A DNA stretch of 64,000 nt from Stenotrophomonas rhizophila (GTDB lineage Bacteria > Pseudomonadota > Gammaproteobacteria > Xanthomonadales > Xanthomonadaceae): assembly GCF_007667275.1 (NCBI RefSeq), contig NZ_VDQT01000001.1, positions 682,001 to 746,000 of the forward strand, given 5' to 3'. The position numbers and the translations under genes were made by a program. Below the pieces are notes generated by a model. That model was not told the DNA's origin. It searched no databases and worked only from the letters and a program-made list of their open reading frames with translations. Positions 1-9,202 of the stretch are shown piece by piece. The stretch's first letter is position 1. Each line of letters starts with the position of its first letter.

Positions 1-1436
1 TGATCGCACTGGGCGCCGGATTCCATGACCGCAGCCGCAGCGGCGAGCTGGTGTCGCGCCTGACCGCCGACAGCGAACTGCTGCGCAGCGTGATCGGCTC
101 CACCATGTCCGTGGCCCTGCGCAGCAGCGTCACGGTGGTGGGCAGCCTGGTGATGCTGTTCGTGACCAGTCCGCGCCTCGCCGCCTGGTCGCTGGTGGGC
201 ATTCCACTGGCCGTGCTGCCGATCATCATCGGCGCGCGCCGCCTGCGCGGCATTTCGCGCGCGAGCCAGGACCGCATCGCCGACGCCAACAGCCTCGCTG
301 CGGAAACCCTGGGCGCGGTGCGCACGGTGCAGGCGCATGCGCGCGAGCCGTACGAGCGCGGCCGCTTCAACGCCGCACTGGGCGAATCGATCCGCGCCGC
401 GCGGCGCCGCATCGCCGCGCAGTCGCTGGTCACCGCCACCGCGATCGTGCTGGTGTTCGGCGCGATCGTGGGCGTGCTGTGGCTGGGCGCGCATGATGTG
501 ATCGACGGCCGCATGAGCGCCGGCACGCTGGGCCAGTTCGTGCTGTACGCGCTGATCGGCGGCGGCTCGGTCGGGGCGCTGGCCGAAGTCTGGAACGAAC
601 TGCAGCGCGCCTCCGGTGGCATGGGCCGGATCGCCGAGCTGCTGCAGGAAGAGGTCGAAATCACCCGTCCCGCCGACCCGCTGCCGCTGCCGCAGCCGCT
701 GCGCGGCGAGATCCGCTTCCAGGACGTGGTCTTCCACTACCCGCAGCGCCCGGATACCGCCGCGCTGGAACATTTCGACCTGCATGTCCGTCCCGGCGAA
801 ACCGTGGCGCTGGTGGGGCCTTCAGGCGCCGGCAAGAGCACCGTGCTGTCGATGCTGCTGCGGTTCCACGATCCGGCGGCCGGCAGCGTGCAGGTGGACG
901 GCGTGGACGTGCGCCGGGTCGATCCGGCGGAGCTGCGCGCGCAGATGGCGCTGGTACCGCAGCAGCCCACCCTTTTCGCCAGCAGCGCGCTGGACAACAT
1001 CCGTTACGGCCGGCTGGAAGCCAGCAACGACGAGGTGCAGCGCGCGGCAGCCGCGGCCGAGGCCGACGACTTCCTGCAGGCGCTGCCGGAGGGTTACCTG
1101 AGCGAACTGGGCGAACGCGGAGCGCGCCTGTCCGGTGGCCAGCAGCAACGCATCGCGATCGCACGCGCCCTGCTGAAGGACGCACCCATCCTGCTGCTGG
1201 ACGAAGCCACCAGTGCGCTGGACGCGCAGAGTGAACGCGCGGTGCAGCAGGCGCTGGAACGGCTGATGGCCGGTCGCACCACGCTGGTGATCGCGCACCG
1301 CCTGGCCACCGTGCTCAAGGCCGACCGGATCGTGGTGATGGACCACGGCCGCATCGTGGCGCAGGGCACGCACGCGGAACTGCTGGCCGAAGGCGGGCTG
1401 TACGCTGAACTGGCGAAGCTGCAGTTCATCGATTGA
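1..1436 (+). CDS. ABC exporter, fused permease-ATPase (5' end outside window)
   Basis: C-terminal part of a half-size ABC exporter of the MsbA/BmrA type, which flips lipids or drugs across the inner membrane as a homodimer. The frame is open from base 3 with no start visible; the first residues, including GELVSRLTAD, belong to the coupling region of the membrane domain, so the gene begins upstream. Hydrophobic segments near bases 110-180, 200-230, 430-490 and 530-570 are the remaining transmembrane helices. The ATPase domain has Walker A GPSGAGKST (about 815-840), a Q-loop, signature LSGGQQQR (about 1127-1150), Walker B ILLLDEA and an H-loop (IAHR). It ends 65 bases before the next gene. Family assignment is secure; the substrate cannot be read from the sequence. 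Confidence 0.93.
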   Translation, partial: IALGAGFHDRSRSGELVSRLTADSELLRSVIGSTMSVALRSSVTVVGSLVMLFVTSPRLAAWSLVGIPLAVLPIIIGARRLRGISRASQDRIADANSLAAETLGAVRTVQAHAREPYERGRFNAALGESIRAARRRIAAQSLVTATAIVLVFGAIVGVLWLGAHDVIDGRMSAGTLGQFVLYALIGGGSVGALAEVWNELQRASGGMGRIAELLQEEVEITRPADPLPLPQPLRGEIRFQDVVFHYPQRPDTAALEHFDLHVRPGETVALVGPSGAGKSTVLSMLLRFHDPAAGSVQVDGVDVRRVDPAELRAQMALVPQQPTLFASSALDNIRYGRLEASNDEVQRAAAAAEADDFLQALPEGYLSELGERGARLSGGQQQRIAIARALLKDAPILLLDEATSALDAQSERAVQQALERLMAGRTTLVIAHRLATVLKADRIVVMDHGRIVAQGTHAELLAEGGLYAELAKLQFID

Positions 1437-1501
1437 TGACACACCGCTAACGCGGGGGGTCGCATCGTGGCCACGGTCCATGGTTCCGCAGGAGGTGTTG
1501 C

Positions 1502-1699
1502 ATGTCGTTTCGACAGTTCCCCGCCATCGACGCCGATGGCAAGGATTACGTGATCATCGAATTCAAGAGCGAGCCGTCGAGTGCACAGGCTGACGCGGCC
1601 GAACCGCAGGTGCGCTATGAGCTGGACGATGGGCAGCGCCTGGTGCGTGATGGACGCGTGTTCCGTCTCGAAGGTGGCGGGTTGACGCTGACGATTTGA
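1502..1699 (+). CDS. small conserved hypothetical protein
   Basis: A 65-residue acidic protein (MSFRQFPAID...) preceded by a strong ribosome binding site (GGAGG ending about seven bases before the ATG), which is the main reason to call it real. There is no signal peptide, membrane segment or cysteine. The chain looks like a short beta-rich domain (DYVIIEFK, RLVRDGRVFRLEGGGLTLTI). I do not recognise a family. It follows the ABC exporter in the same direction and could share its transcript. Its TGA stop directly abuts a REP-type palindrome. Confidence 0.7.
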   Translation: MSFRQFPAIDADGKDYVIIEFKSEPSSAQADAAEPQVRYELDDGQRLVRDGRVFRLEGGGLTLTI

Positions 1700-1777
1700 G
1701 GCGTACCGACCAACGGTCGGTACCTACCGGGCGGGTTTTGAGGCGTACCGACCAACGGTCGGTACCTACCGGGCGGG
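1699..1777. repeat. two tandem REP-like palindromes (TACCGACC family)
   Basis: Two copies, identical over about 37 bases and 42 bases apart, each with the perfect stem TACCGACC-aac-GGTCGGTA followed by CCTACCGGGCGGG. The same unit recurs at 3993 and 13243 in this window. They start at the stop codon of the preceding small gene. The hairpins probably form in its mRNA 3' end. Confidence 0.85.
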
Positions 1778-1819
1778 GATGGCGGCGGGCGCGTGGTGCA
1801 GGCACGATGCCGTGCCGCC

Positions 1820-1850
1820 GGTAGCGCACGACCGTTGGTCGTGCGGCGCT
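1820..1850. repeat. REP-like palindrome, variant stem
   Basis: GTAGC head followed by the perfect 8-3-8 hairpin GCACGACC-gtt-GGTCGTGC. It is a diverged relative of the neighbouring tandem copies with compensating stem changes. The remaining sequence from here to the next gene (1965) holds no gene I can support; it contains an AT-richer stretch with several TTATCCACA/ATCCACA-like words (1906-1945). Confidence 0.75.
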
Positions 1851-1964
1851 GGTCAATTAATCGCCAGCCATCTTGACAGCCTTGTGCCACCGGCCCTGCG
1901 CACGGTTATCCACACGCTTGTCCGCATGTCATCCACACCCCCTGTGGATGAATGCGGCACTGCG

Positions 1965-3077
1965 TCAGCGTGGCAGCACCCGCCCGATGCCGGTGGCGTC
2001 GATCTCCACCGCGGCGCGCTGCAGGGCCTGCAGGCTGCTGCCGGCCACGAATCCCATCCGGAAGTGCACTTCGCCGCCGGGGGTGCGCGATGAATGGATC
2101 GAGGCCAGGCTGACGCCGTGCCGTTCGAATACATGCAGCAGCTCTCGCAGGGAGCCCGGACGGTCTTCCGGCAGGTGCACGCTGATCGCATTGCGCTCGG
2201 TCAGGTCCGCCAGCAGGTAGCCGACCCGTTCAAAGGTGTAGTTGCCGTCGGCCAGCAGTGCGTCACCCTGATGCGCGCGGTTGTCCGCGAGCAGCTGCTG
2301 GCGGAACGCGGCGCGCGCCGCATCATCGCCCTGTGCGACCTGGTCGCGAAGGCGCTGCAGCTGCTCCAGCAGGCGGTCCAGCATCGGCGCCACGTGCGGG
2401 TTGCCGAACTGGATGTCCTCGTAGATCGCCGGGTTCATCGACAGGATCCGCGCGATGATCGCGGTATCCAGTTCGAACGAGGCCGACCGGTACGGCATCA
2501 GGTCCTGCAGCGGGCCCAGATGCGCGGCGTAGCCGCGCAACACTCCGGCCTGCGCAAGGTGCGTGGCGTGCACCATCGCCTGCACCAGTGCCATCACCTG
2601 GTCGTGGTGCTCGGGGCTGGCCTGCACGCATTCGGCCTCCAGCGCTGCACACAGCCCGGTCACCCACGGCTGCCACCGCGACAGGCGCGCTTCGCATACC
2701 ACCATCACCCTGCCCTTCAGGGTGGGCGCCTTCGGCGGTGCGGTCATCGGATGCAGGCCCACCACCTCGGCCTGCGAGCGCAGCATGGCCGCCACCGGTT
2801 CGCTCTTGACCGAGGTCACGTCCAGCCACAGCCGACCGGCTTCGCGACCGGCCGAACGGGCAACGTACTCTGCGATCAGCGCCGGCGTGTGCCGGATGGG
2901 AGCTGAGAACACCAGCACCTCGGCGCGCGCCAGCAGGGTTTCCGGATCATGCGACTGCGGATCGGCCGGGTCATGCCCGATCACTTCCAGCCCCATCCGT
3001 TGCTCCAGGAAGGTACGCAGCCACCGCCCGTAGGCGCCTGCACTGCCGACGATGCCGACGACCGGGCGCAGGCTCAC
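1965..3077 (-). CDS. tyrA: prephenate dehydrogenase with C-terminal ACT domain
   Basis: A 370-residue enzyme of tyrosine synthesis, converting prephenate to 4-hydroxyphenylpyruvate with NAD. The N-terminus VVGIVGSAGAYGRWL (residues 6-20) is a Rossmann nucleotide-binding fold with the loop typical of the TyrA family. The middle contains the conserved LHPMTAPP (around residues 128-135) and the all-helical dimerisation domain. The last 80 residues (ISVHLPEDRPGSLRELLHVF onward) form an ACT domain, which in related proteins binds tyrosine for feedback control. The start ATG overlaps the stop of pdxY by four bases, so translation is probably coupled. There is no chorismate mutase domain, so it is not the fused enterobacterial form. 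Confidence 0.88.
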   Translation of the reverse strand: MSLRPVVGIVGSAGAYGRWLRTFLEQRMGLEVIGHDPADPQSHDPETLLARAEVLVFSAPIRHTPALIAEYVARSAGREAGRLWLDVTSVKSEPVAAMLRSQAEVVGLHPMTAPPKAPTLKGRVMVVCEARLSRWQPWVTGLCAALEAECVQASPEHHDQVMALVQAMVHATHLAQAGVLRGYAAHLGPLQDLMPYRSASFELDTAIIARILSMNPAIYEDIQFGNPHVAPMLDRLLEQLQRLRDQVAQGDDAARAAFRQQLLADNRAHQGDALLADGNYTFERVGYLLADLTERNAISVHLPEDRPGSLRELLHVFERHGVSLASIHSSRTPGGEVHFRMGFVAGSSLQALQRAAVEIDATGIGRVLPR

Positions 3078-3982
3078 GCCAGCCGCTCGGCGCGGAACCG
3101 ATGCGGTTGCGCCAGCGCTGCCGGCGCAGCGGCAAGCACGTCGAACTCTTCATGCTCGTTGGCCAGGGTGGCTTCCAGCGCGGCATGCACGCCGGAGATG
3201 GAACGCGACAGCGCCTGCTCGAAGCGCTCACCGCGCAGCAGGAACGCCACCAGCAGCGACATGAGCACATCGCCGGTACCGGCCACGTCCACCGGCAGGT
3301 GCGGCGAGGTCCAGCGCCAGATCGCGTCGCGACTGACCGCCAGCGTCACCAGCTCACCCGGGTCACCTCCGACGCTGTGGGCAAGCACCCATTCGGGACC
3401 CCGGGCAAGCAGCGCCTTCGACGCGGCGATGGCATCGGCTTCGGCCAGGCTCGGCATGCCGGTCAGGCGACCCAGCTCGAACGCGTTCGGCGTTACCAGC
3501 CAGGCGTGCGGCAGCAGGCGCTCGGCGAAGATGCTTTCCAACCCCGGCTCCACGTAGGGACCGGTGTGGGTGTCGCCGATCACCGGGTCCAGGCAATACC
3601 GCAGCTGCGGCGATGCCGGCAGCACGCGCTCGAGCCAGTCGGCGAAGGCGGCGCCGTTGCCAACGCTGCCGAAGTAGCCGGACACCAGCAGCTTCGCGCG
3701 CGCCGGCAGGCCCCGTTCTTCAGCGCCGAGCAGCAGGTCGGCGAACCAGTCGGCGGGCAGCACCCGCCCGCGCGTGGTCGGGTAGAAGGGCGCATTGCTC
3801 AGCAGCGTGGTCGGCACTTCGGCCACGCGCACGCCGAGCGCGCGCAGCGGGGGCACCGCCGCGCTGTTGCCGGCATGGCCGTAGACCAGCTGCGACTGCA
3901 CCGAGATGACGTCGACCGGCGACGGACCGTCCGGGCGCTGGCGGCGCCCATGGACCAGATGGCTTTCCAGGGAATCGTTCAT
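3074..3982 (-). CDS. pdxY: pyridoxal kinase
   Basis: A 302-residue ribokinase-fold kinase that phosphorylates pyridoxal in the vitamin B6 salvage pathway. Family landmarks are VISVQSQLVYGHAGNSAA near residue 25, the substrate region TTLLSNAPFYPTTRGR, CLDPVIGDTHTGPYV, TPNAFELGRLTG, and the GTGD catalytic loop (VAGTGDVLMSLL) near residue 250. The chosen start gives an N-terminal tail of about 22 residues before the core. A shorter start is possible but no better candidate is visible. It overlaps the dehydrogenase gene downstream by four bases (ATGA), which suggests a two-gene transcript. Confidence 0.93.
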   Translation of the reverse strand: MNDSLESHLVHGRRQRPDGPSPVDVISVQSQLVYGHAGNSAAVPPLRALGVRVAEVPTTLLSNAPFYPTTRGRVLPADWFADLLLGAEERGLPARAKLLVSGYFGSVGNGAAFADWLERVLPASPQLRYCLDPVIGDTHTGPYVEPGLESIFAERLLPHAWLVTPNAFELGRLTGMPSLAEADAIAASKALLARGPEWVLAHSVGGDPGELVTLAVSRDAIWRWTSPHLPVDVAGTGDVLMSLLVAFLLRGERFEQALSRSISGVHAALEATLANEHEEFDVLAAAPAALAQPHRFRAERLA

Positions 3983-3992
3983 GGCCCATTTT

Positions 3993-4025
3993 AGAGCGTA
4001 CCGACCAACGGTCGGTACCTACCGC
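3993..4025. repeat. REP-like palindrome (TACCGACC family)
   Basis: TAGAGCG head followed by TACCGACC-aac-GGTCGGTA and CCTACCGCG, the same unit as the tandem pair at 1699-1777. It lies 10 bases upstream of the pdxY start, between pdxY and the dnaJ terminator. Confidence 0.8.
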
Positions 4026-4084
4026 GTGAATCAGGCCACACCGTTCCGCCGCCACACCGTTCCACCGGTTGCGTCGCGCACAAA

Positions 4085-4111
4085 AAAACGCCGGGACGTG
4101 CCCGGCGTTTT
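4085..4111 (-). terminator. rho-independent terminator after dnaJ
   Basis: Perfect 11-bp stem AAAACGCCGGG / CCCGGCGTTTT with a five-base loop, flanked by A and T runs on the two strands. It stands 26 bases past the dnaJ stop and would end the heat-shock operon transcript. Its symmetry means it could also work from the other side. Confidence 0.88.
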
Positions 4112-4136
4112 TCGTTACCGATGGAACCATCCCCGC

Positions 4137-5264
4137 TTACGAGGTCATGCGGTCCCAGAAACCCTTCACGCCATCGATGAACGTGGCCGACTTCGGCGAA
4201 TGCTTGCGCGCCTCCTCGCCGGTGAAGGTGGTTTCGAACTGCTCCAGCAGCTTGCGCTGTTCGCTGGTCAGGTTGACCGGGGTTTCCACCACCACGCGGC
4301 AATACAGGTCGCCTTCGCTGCGGCTGCGTACCGACCGCACGCCCTTGCCGCGCAGGCGGAACAGCTTGCCGGTCTGGGTTTCGGCCGGAATGCGGATTTC
4401 CGCATAGCCGCCGAGGGTGGCCACGCGCACGGTGTCGCCCAGCGCGGCCTGCGAGATCCGGATCGGCACTTCGCAATGCAGGTCGTCGCCATCGCGCTGG
4501 AAGATCGCGTGCTCGCGCACCCGCACTTCCACGTACAGGTCGCCCGGCGGCGTGCCGGCCGGACCGGCCTCGCCTTCGCCAGCCAGGCGGATGCGGTCGC
4601 CGGTATCGACGCCGGCAGGCACCTTCACCGACAACACCTTGTCTTCCTCCACGCGACCGTTGCCGTGGCAGGTCTTGCAGGGGGTCTGGATGATCTGGCC
4701 ACGGCCGTTGCAGTTGTGGCAGGCCTGCTGCATGGCGAAGATGCCACGCTGGATGCGCACCTGGCCCTGGCCACGGCAGACGCTGCAGGTTTCGACCTTG
4801 CCGTCTTCCGAGCCACTGCCGTTGCAGTCGTCGCACTCGGCCAGGGTCGGGATTTCGATACGGCGCTCGATGCCGCGCACCGCTTCTTCCAGGTCCAGTT
4901 CCATCACGTAGCCGACATCGGCACCGCGACGGGCCTGGCGCGGACCACCACCGGCGCCACCGAAGATGTTGCCGAAGATGTCGCCGAAGATGTCGCCCAT
5001 GTCCGGGCCGCCCGGGCCGCCGCCACCGCCCATGCCGTGCTCGAAAGCGGCATGGCCGTGCGCGTCGTACATACGGCGCTTGTTGGCATCGGACAGGGTT
5101 TCGTAGGCTTCCTTGCACTCCTTGAAGGAGGCTTCGGCGGCACTGTCGCCCGGGTTGCGGTCCGGGTGGTACTTCATCGCACAGCGGCGATAGGACTTCT
5201 TCAGTTCTTCTTCGGTCGCGGTGCGGGAAACGCCCAGCACCTCGTAGTAATCGCGCTTGCTCAT
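4137..5264 (-). CDS. dnaJ: co-chaperone DnaJ (Hsp40)
   Basis: A 375-residue type I Hsp40 that loads unfolded clients onto DnaK and stimulates its ATPase. In order it shows a J domain (residues 1-70) with HPD in [10 protein letters not shown], a short Gly/Phe region, the four CxxCxGxG zinc repeats [24 protein letters not shown] and CKTCHGNG (about residues 140-215), and the C-terminal client-binding domains. Length and domain set match intact family members. It is the last gene of the hrcA-grpE-dnaK-dnaJ series, 84 bases after dnaK, and a strong terminator follows it. A perfect 12-bp hairpin sits in the dnaK-dnaJ gap. Confidence 0.98.
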   Translation of the reverse strand: MSKRDYYEVLGVSRTATEEELKKSYRRCAMKYHPDRNPGDSAAEASFKECKEAYETLSDANKRRMYDAHGHAAFEHGMGGGGGPGGPDMGDIFGDIFGNIFGGAGGGPRQARRGADVGYVMELDLEEAVRGIERRIEIPTLAECDDCNGSGSEDGKVETCSVCRGQGQVRIQRGIFAMQQACHNCNGRGQIIQTPCKTCHGNGRVEEDKVLSVKVPAGVDTGDRIRLAGEGEAGPAGTPPGDLYVEVRVREHAIFQRDGDDLHCEVPIRISQAALGDTVRVATLGGYAEIRIPAETQTGKLFRLRGKGVRSVRSRSEGDLYCRVVVETPVNLTSEQRKLLEQFETTFTGEEARKHSPKSATFIDGVKGFWDRMTS

Positions 5265-5308
5265 GGCTTGGATCGGGTTCCGGCAGTCAGGCGTTCAGGG
5301 ATGCGACA

Positions 5309-5336
5309 ACGGGACGTTGCCTGCGCAACGTCCCGT
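5309..5336 (-). terminator. perfect hairpin between dnaK and dnaJ
   Basis: ACGGGACGTTGC-ctgc-GCAACGTCCCGT, a perfect 12-bp stem with a four-base loop, starts 12 bases after the dnaK stop. No T run follows on the minus strand, so full termination is doubtful. An attenuator, RNase stop or 3'-stabilising structure that keeps dnaJ message below dnaK is more likely. Confidence 0.6.
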
Positions 5337-5348
5337 CGGCTGTCCGGA

Positions 5349-7283
5349 TCAGGACTTCTTGTCGTCCTTGACTTCGGTGAACTCGGCGTCGACCACGTCG
5401 TCGTGCGCGCCACCGTTGCCTGCGGCACCGGCGTCGGCACCCGGAGCGCCACCACCCTGCTCGCCCGCGGCAGCGGCCGCGAACAGCGCCTGGCCGGCTT
5501 CTTCCAGCGTCTTCGACTTGGCTTCGATCTGTGCCTTGTCGTCGCCCTTCATCGCGGTTTCCAGGTCGGCCAGGGCCGCCTCGACCTTGCCGATGACGTC
5601 GCCACCGACCTTGCTGCCGTGTTCGGTGATCGCGGTACGGGTACCGTGGATCAGCGCGTCGGCCTGGTTGCGGGCCTGGACCAGCTCATGGAACTTCTTG
5701 TCTTCTTCGCGGTTGGCTTCGGCGTCGGCGACCATGCGCGCGATCTCGTCCTCGGACAGGCCCGAACCGGCCTTGATCTCGACCTTCTGTTCCTTGTTGG
5801 TCTTCTTGTCCTTGGCCGACACGTGCAGGATGCCGTTGGCGTCGATGTCGAAGGACACTTCCACCTGCGGCAGGCCGCGCGGGGCCGGCTCGATGCCGGA
5901 CAGGTCGAACTTGGCCAGCGACTTGTTGTAGCGGGCCTGTTCGCGCTCACCCTGCAGCACGTGCACGGTCACCGCCGACTGGTTGTCCTCGGCGGTGGAG
6001 AACACCTGCGAGGCCTTGGTCGGGATGGTGGTGTTCTTTTCGATGATCTTGGTGAACACGCCACCCATGGTTTCGATGCCCAGCGACAGCGGGGTCACGT
6101 CCAGCAGCAGCACGTCCTTGACGTCGCCGCCGAGCACGCCACCCTGGATCGCCGCACCCAGCGCCACGGCTTCGTCCGGGTTGACGTCCTTGCGCGGTTC
6201 CTTGCCGAAGAACTCGGTCACGGCCTGCTGCACCTTCGGCATGCGGGTCTGGCCGCCGACCAGGATCACTTCGCTGATGTCGCTCGAGCGCAGGCCGGCA
6301 TCGTTCAGCGCGATGCGGCACGGTTCGATCGACTTCTTGATCAGGTCTTCGACCAGCGCTTCCAGCTTGGCGCGGGTCAGCTTGATGTTCAGGTGCTTCG
6401 GACCGGAGGCATCGGCGGTGACGTACGGCAGGTTCACTTCGGTCTGCTGGCTGGTCGACAGCTCGATCTTGGCGCGCTCGGCGGCGTCCTTCAGGCGCTG
6501 CAGGGCCAGCGGATCCTTGCGCAGGTCGATGCCCTGGTCCTTGTTGAACTCGTCCACCAGATATTCGATGACGCGGTTGTCGAAGTCTTCGCCGCCCAGG
6601 AAGGTGTCGCCGTTGGTGGCCAGCACTTCGAACTGCTTCTCACCGTCGACGTTGGCGATTTCAATGATCGACACGTCGAAGGTGCCGCCGCCCAGGTCGT
6701 ACACGACGATCTTGCGGTCCTTGCCGTCGCCCTTGTCCAGGCCATAGGCCAGGGCCGCGGCGGTCGGCTCGTTGATGATGCGCTTGACTTCCAGGCCCGC
6801 GATGCGGCCGGCGTCCTTGGTCGCCTGGCGCTGGCTGTCGTTGAAGTAGGCCGGCACGGTGATCACGGCCTCGGTGACGGTCTCACCCAGGAACGCTTCG
6901 GCGGTCTTCTTCATCTTCTCCAGCACGCGGGCGGAGATTTCCTGCGGCGCCATCTTCTTGCCGTCGCTGGTCTGCACCCAGGCGTCGCCATTGTCGTGGG
7001 CCAGGATGCCGTAAGGCACGTGCGCGATGTCCTTCTGGACTTCAGCGTCGGTGAACTTGCGGCCGATCAGGCGCTTGACGGCGTAGAAGGTGTTCTTCGG
7101 GTTGGTCACGGCCTGGCGCTTGGCCGAGGCGCCGACCAGTACTTCGCCGTCCTTGGTGTAGGCGACGATGGAAGGCGTGGTGCGGTCGCCCTCCGCATTT
7201 TCGATGACGCGGGCCTTGCCGCCGTCCATGATCGCCACGCACGAGTTGGTGGTGCCGAGGTCGATACCAATGATCTTGCCCAT
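5349..7283 (-). CDS. dnaK: chaperone DnaK (Hsp70)
   Basis: A 644-residue Hsp70. The start at 7283 gives the canonical N-terminus [17 protein letters not shown]; an in-frame extension upstream is open but would run over the heat-shock promoter. The ATPase domain shows the phosphate-1 motif [27 protein letters not shown] and the phosphate-2 motif [13 protein letters not shown]. The linker and substrate domain follow ([19 protein letters not shown]). The C-terminus is a Gly/Ala-rich tail ending near [17 protein letters not shown], close to the usual EEVKD-type end. A sigma-32-type promoter lies 58-84 bases upstream, so dnaK can be induced independently of grpE. Confidence 0.99.
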   Translation of the reverse strand: MGKIIGIDLGTTNSCVAIMDGGKARVIENAEGDRTTPSIVAYTKDGEVLVGASAKRQAVTNPKNTFYAVKRLIGRKFTDAEVQKDIAHVPYGILAHDNGDAWVQTSDGKKMAPQEISARVLEKMKKTAEAFLGETVTEAVITVPAYFNDSQRQATKDAGRIAGLEVKRIINEPTAAALAYGLDKGDGKDRKIVVYDLGGGTFDVSIIEIANVDGEKQFEVLATNGDTFLGGEDFDNRVIEYLVDEFNKDQGIDLRKDPLALQRLKDAAERAKIELSTSQQTEVNLPYVTADASGPKHLNIKLTRAKLEALVEDLIKKSIEPCRIALNDAGLRSSDISEVILVGGQTRMPKVQQAVTEFFGKEPRKDVNPDEAVALGAAIQGGVLGGDVKDVLLLDVTPLSLGIETMGGVFTKIIEKNTTIPTKASQVFSTAEDNQSAVTVHVLQGEREQARYNKSLAKFDLSGIEPAPRGLPQVEVSFDIDANGILHVSAKDKKTNKEQKVEIKAGSGLSEDEIARMVADAEANREEDKKFHELVQARNQADALIHGTRTAITEHGSKVGGDVIGKVEAALADLETAMKGDDKAQIEAKSKTLEEAGQALFAAAAAGEQGGGAPGADAGAAGNGGAHDDVVDAEFTEVKDDKKS

Positions 7284-7340
7284 GGGGGAGACTCCTGAAA
7301 TGTGGGAAACATCCGGCTGCTGCCGGGTTATGAATGGGAT

Positions 7341-7367
7341 GTGTGGGACGCTGCTGTCACTTTCAAG
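7341..7367 (-). promoter_or_regulatory. sigma-32-type heat-shock promoter of dnaK
   Basis: Read on the minus strand: CTTGAAA, 13 bases, CCCACAC. This fits the sigma-32 consensus (CTTGAAA, spacer, CCCCAT-like) and sits 58 bases upstream of the dnaK start, leaving room for a leader. The grpE and htpG promoters in this window match it closely. Confidence 0.75.
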
Positions 7368-7412
7368 CCACCTGTCGAACACAGTGTCCGATCGTGGCGA
7401 AACGCGTTCAGG

Positions 7413-7928
7413 TCAGTCCCGCGCGACCACGACCAGGGCCGGGCGCAGCAGGCGGTCGTTGAGCAGGTAGCCCTTCTGGAACACCTGCACCACGCTGCCG
7501 GGGGCGGCGCCGGGGGCGTCGACCTGGCTGATCGCCTGGTGGTGCTCCGGGTTGAAGGTCTGGCCGGTCGGGTCGAGCAGGGTCAGGCCGTTGTCGGCCG
7601 CGACCTTGAGCAGCTGCTTGTAGGTCAGCTCCAGGCCTTCGCGCAGCGGGCTCGGCTCGGCGCCGGCGGCATTCAGGCCGGCGTCCAGGCTGTCGAACAC
7701 CGGCAGCAGTTCGCCCAGCAGCTTTTCATTGGCGAAGCGGCGCGCCTGTTCGACGTCGCGGGCCACGCGCTTGCGCTGGTTGTCCAGGTCGGCGCGCTCA
7801 CGCAGCGACTCGGACCGGAGCAGCGCCACTTCGTTGTGCAGGGCGTCGAGCTGCTGCTGCAGGGTGTCACCCGCGGCGGCGTCGCCGGCCGGGGTCTGGG
7901 ATGCGATATCAGGCTGATCTTGGTTCAT
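7413..7928 (-). CDS. grpE: nucleotide exchange factor GrpE
   Basis: A 171-residue co-chaperone that releases ADP from DnaK. It has an acidic, low-complexity N-terminus, a long helical stretch ([20 protein letters not shown]) that forms the dimer coiled coil, and the conserved C-terminal beta domain with [20 protein letters not shown] and [20 protein letters not shown]. Length is normal. It lies between hrcA and dnaK in the same direction, with its own sigma-32-type promoter in the hrcA-grpE gap. Confidence 0.97.
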   Translation of the reverse strand: MNQDQPDIASQTPAGDAAAGDTLQQQLDALHNEVALLRSESLRERADLDNQRKRVARDVEQARRFANEKLLGELLPVFDSLDAGLNAAGAEPSPLREGLELTYKQLLKVAADNGLTLLDPTGQTFNPEHHQAISQVDAPGAAPGSVVQVFQKGYLLNDRLLRPALVVVARD

Positions 7929-7970
7929 TTCCGGATCCTTGGCGGTGACTCTCCGCCTCCACCCACCCCT

Positions 7971-7996
7971 ATGTGGGCGGCCGGACCCGATTCAAG
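7971..7996 (-). promoter_or_regulatory. sigma-32-type heat-shock promoter of grpE
   Basis: Minus strand CTTGAAT, 12 bases, CCCACAT, located 43-68 bases upstream of the grpE start. It is nearly the same as the dnaK promoter, so grpE can be transcribed without hrcA. Confidence 0.72.
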
Positions 7997-8010
7997 AGCC
8001 AGGGCGCGCG

Positions 8011-9078
8011 TTATGTGCGATCCCGGGACAATCCGCCCCCGGCCGGCACATCCAGGGCCGCGCCCAGCACCTGCGCGGTAGCCTCCACCAGCGGGATCAT
8101 GCGGTCATAGGCCATCCGCTTCGGCCCGATTACCCCCAGCACGCCCAGCACCTGGCCGCCGGCCGAGTACGGCGCGGTGACCAGCGAGATGTTCTCCAGC
8201 GGCATCACCCCGGTCTCCTCGCCGATGAAGATGCGCACGCCCGGGGCCTGGATGGTGCGCTCCAGCAGCTGCAGGATCTCGCGCTTGCTGGCGAACAGGT
8301 CGAACAGCTCGCGCAGCCGGTCCAGGTCGGACAGGTCCTGCACCCCCATCAGCCGGGTCTGCCCGGCCAGCACCATGTCGTCGGCGGGCGGGGCCATGGC
8401 CTGCTCGGCCAGTTCCACGCTGTGCGCCAGCAGCTGTTCCATTTCCGAACGCGCCTCGCGCAGCTCGACCAGCAGCCGCGAGCGGATCTCGGCCAGCGGG
8501 CGGCCGGCACAGTGCGCGTTGAGATAGTTGGCAACCTGCTCCAGCTCCGCCGGCTCCCAGCTGCGCCGCGGTTCGATCACCCGGTTCTGCACCTCGTTGT
8601 CGGCGAACACCAGGATGGCCAATACCCGGCGCGCATCCAGCGCCACGAAATCGATGTGCCGGAAGGCGAACTGTTCACGCCGCGGCGCGCCGACCACGCC
8701 GACGAAATGACTCATCGCCGACAGCAGTTCCGACGCGCTGCCGAGCAGGGCCTGGGTGCCCGCCCCGGTGGACAGCTCGCTGCGCAGGCGGGTCAGCTCG
8801 CCCTCGCCCGGGGGCTGCATCTTGACCAGGCTGTCCACGAACACCCGGTAGCCGTGCGCGGTGGGCACGCGCCCGGCCGAGACGTGCGCCGAGCTCAGCA
8901 GGCCCAGGTCTTCCAGGTCGCCGAGGATGTTGCGGATGGTGGCCGGGCTCACGTCCAGCCCGGCCAGCCGGGCCAGGGTCTGCGACCCCACCGGTTCGCC
9001 GTCCTGGATATGGCGCGCGATCAGCGTCCGCAGCAGGTGGCGGGCGCGCGGGGCGAGATGGGGCGCGGAGGGGTGCAT
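8011..9078 (-). CDS. hrcA: heat-inducible transcription repressor HrcA
   Basis: A 355-residue repressor that, in the family, binds the CIRCE inverted repeat and is held active by GroESL. The N-terminus has the winged-helix region (RHLLRTLIARHIQDGEPVGS, then LDVSPATIRNILGDLEDLGL) and the characteristic AGRVPTAHGYRVFVDSLV. The remainder is the GAF-like and dimerisation part ending in LGVLGVIGPKRMAYDRMIPL. It heads the grpE-dnaK-dnaJ series. I found no recognisable CIRCE (TTAGCACTC-N9-GAGTGCTAA) upstream of hrcA, grpE or dnaK, so its target probably lies elsewhere, for example at groESL, which is not in this window. Confidence 0.96.
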   Translation of the reverse strand: MHPSAPHLAPRARHLLRTLIARHIQDGEPVGSQTLARLAGLDVSPATIRNILGDLEDLGLLSSAHVSAGRVPTAHGYRVFVDSLVKMQPPGEGELTRLRSELSTGAGTQALLGSASELLSAMSHFVGVVGAPRREQFAFRHIDFVALDARRVLAILVFADNEVQNRVIEPRRSWEPAELEQVANYLNAHCAGRPLAEIRSRLLVELREARSEMEQLLAHSVELAEQAMAPPADDMVLAGQTRLMGVQDLSDLDRLRELFDLFASKREILQLLERTIQAPGVRIFIGEETGVMPLENISLVTAPYSAGGQVLGVLGVIGPKRMAYDRMIPLVEATAQVLGAALDVPAGGGLSRDRT

Positions 9079-9202
9079 GGAATCAACCTGTGAGACGCGA
9101 CATTGGATAATGGCAGGCCACCGCCCGGCAAGGGATCGGGAATTGCCGATTGGAGCTGCCCCCCGCCCATGCTAGCGTTGCGCGGCTCGAGAACCCAACA
9201 CC

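Noticed and set aside
3906..7298. A 1,130-codon open frame on the plus strand opposite dnaJ and dnaK
   Set aside because: It is the antisense shadow of strongly conserved chaperone genes in a high-GC genome, with Val/Leu/Ala/His/Gln-rich composition and no motif or ribosome site.
7929..9202. A CIRCE element controlling the hrcA operon
   Set aside because: I searched the hrcA-recN, hrcA-grpE and grpE-dnaK gaps by eye for TTAGCACTC-N9-GAGTGCTAA and found nothing close.
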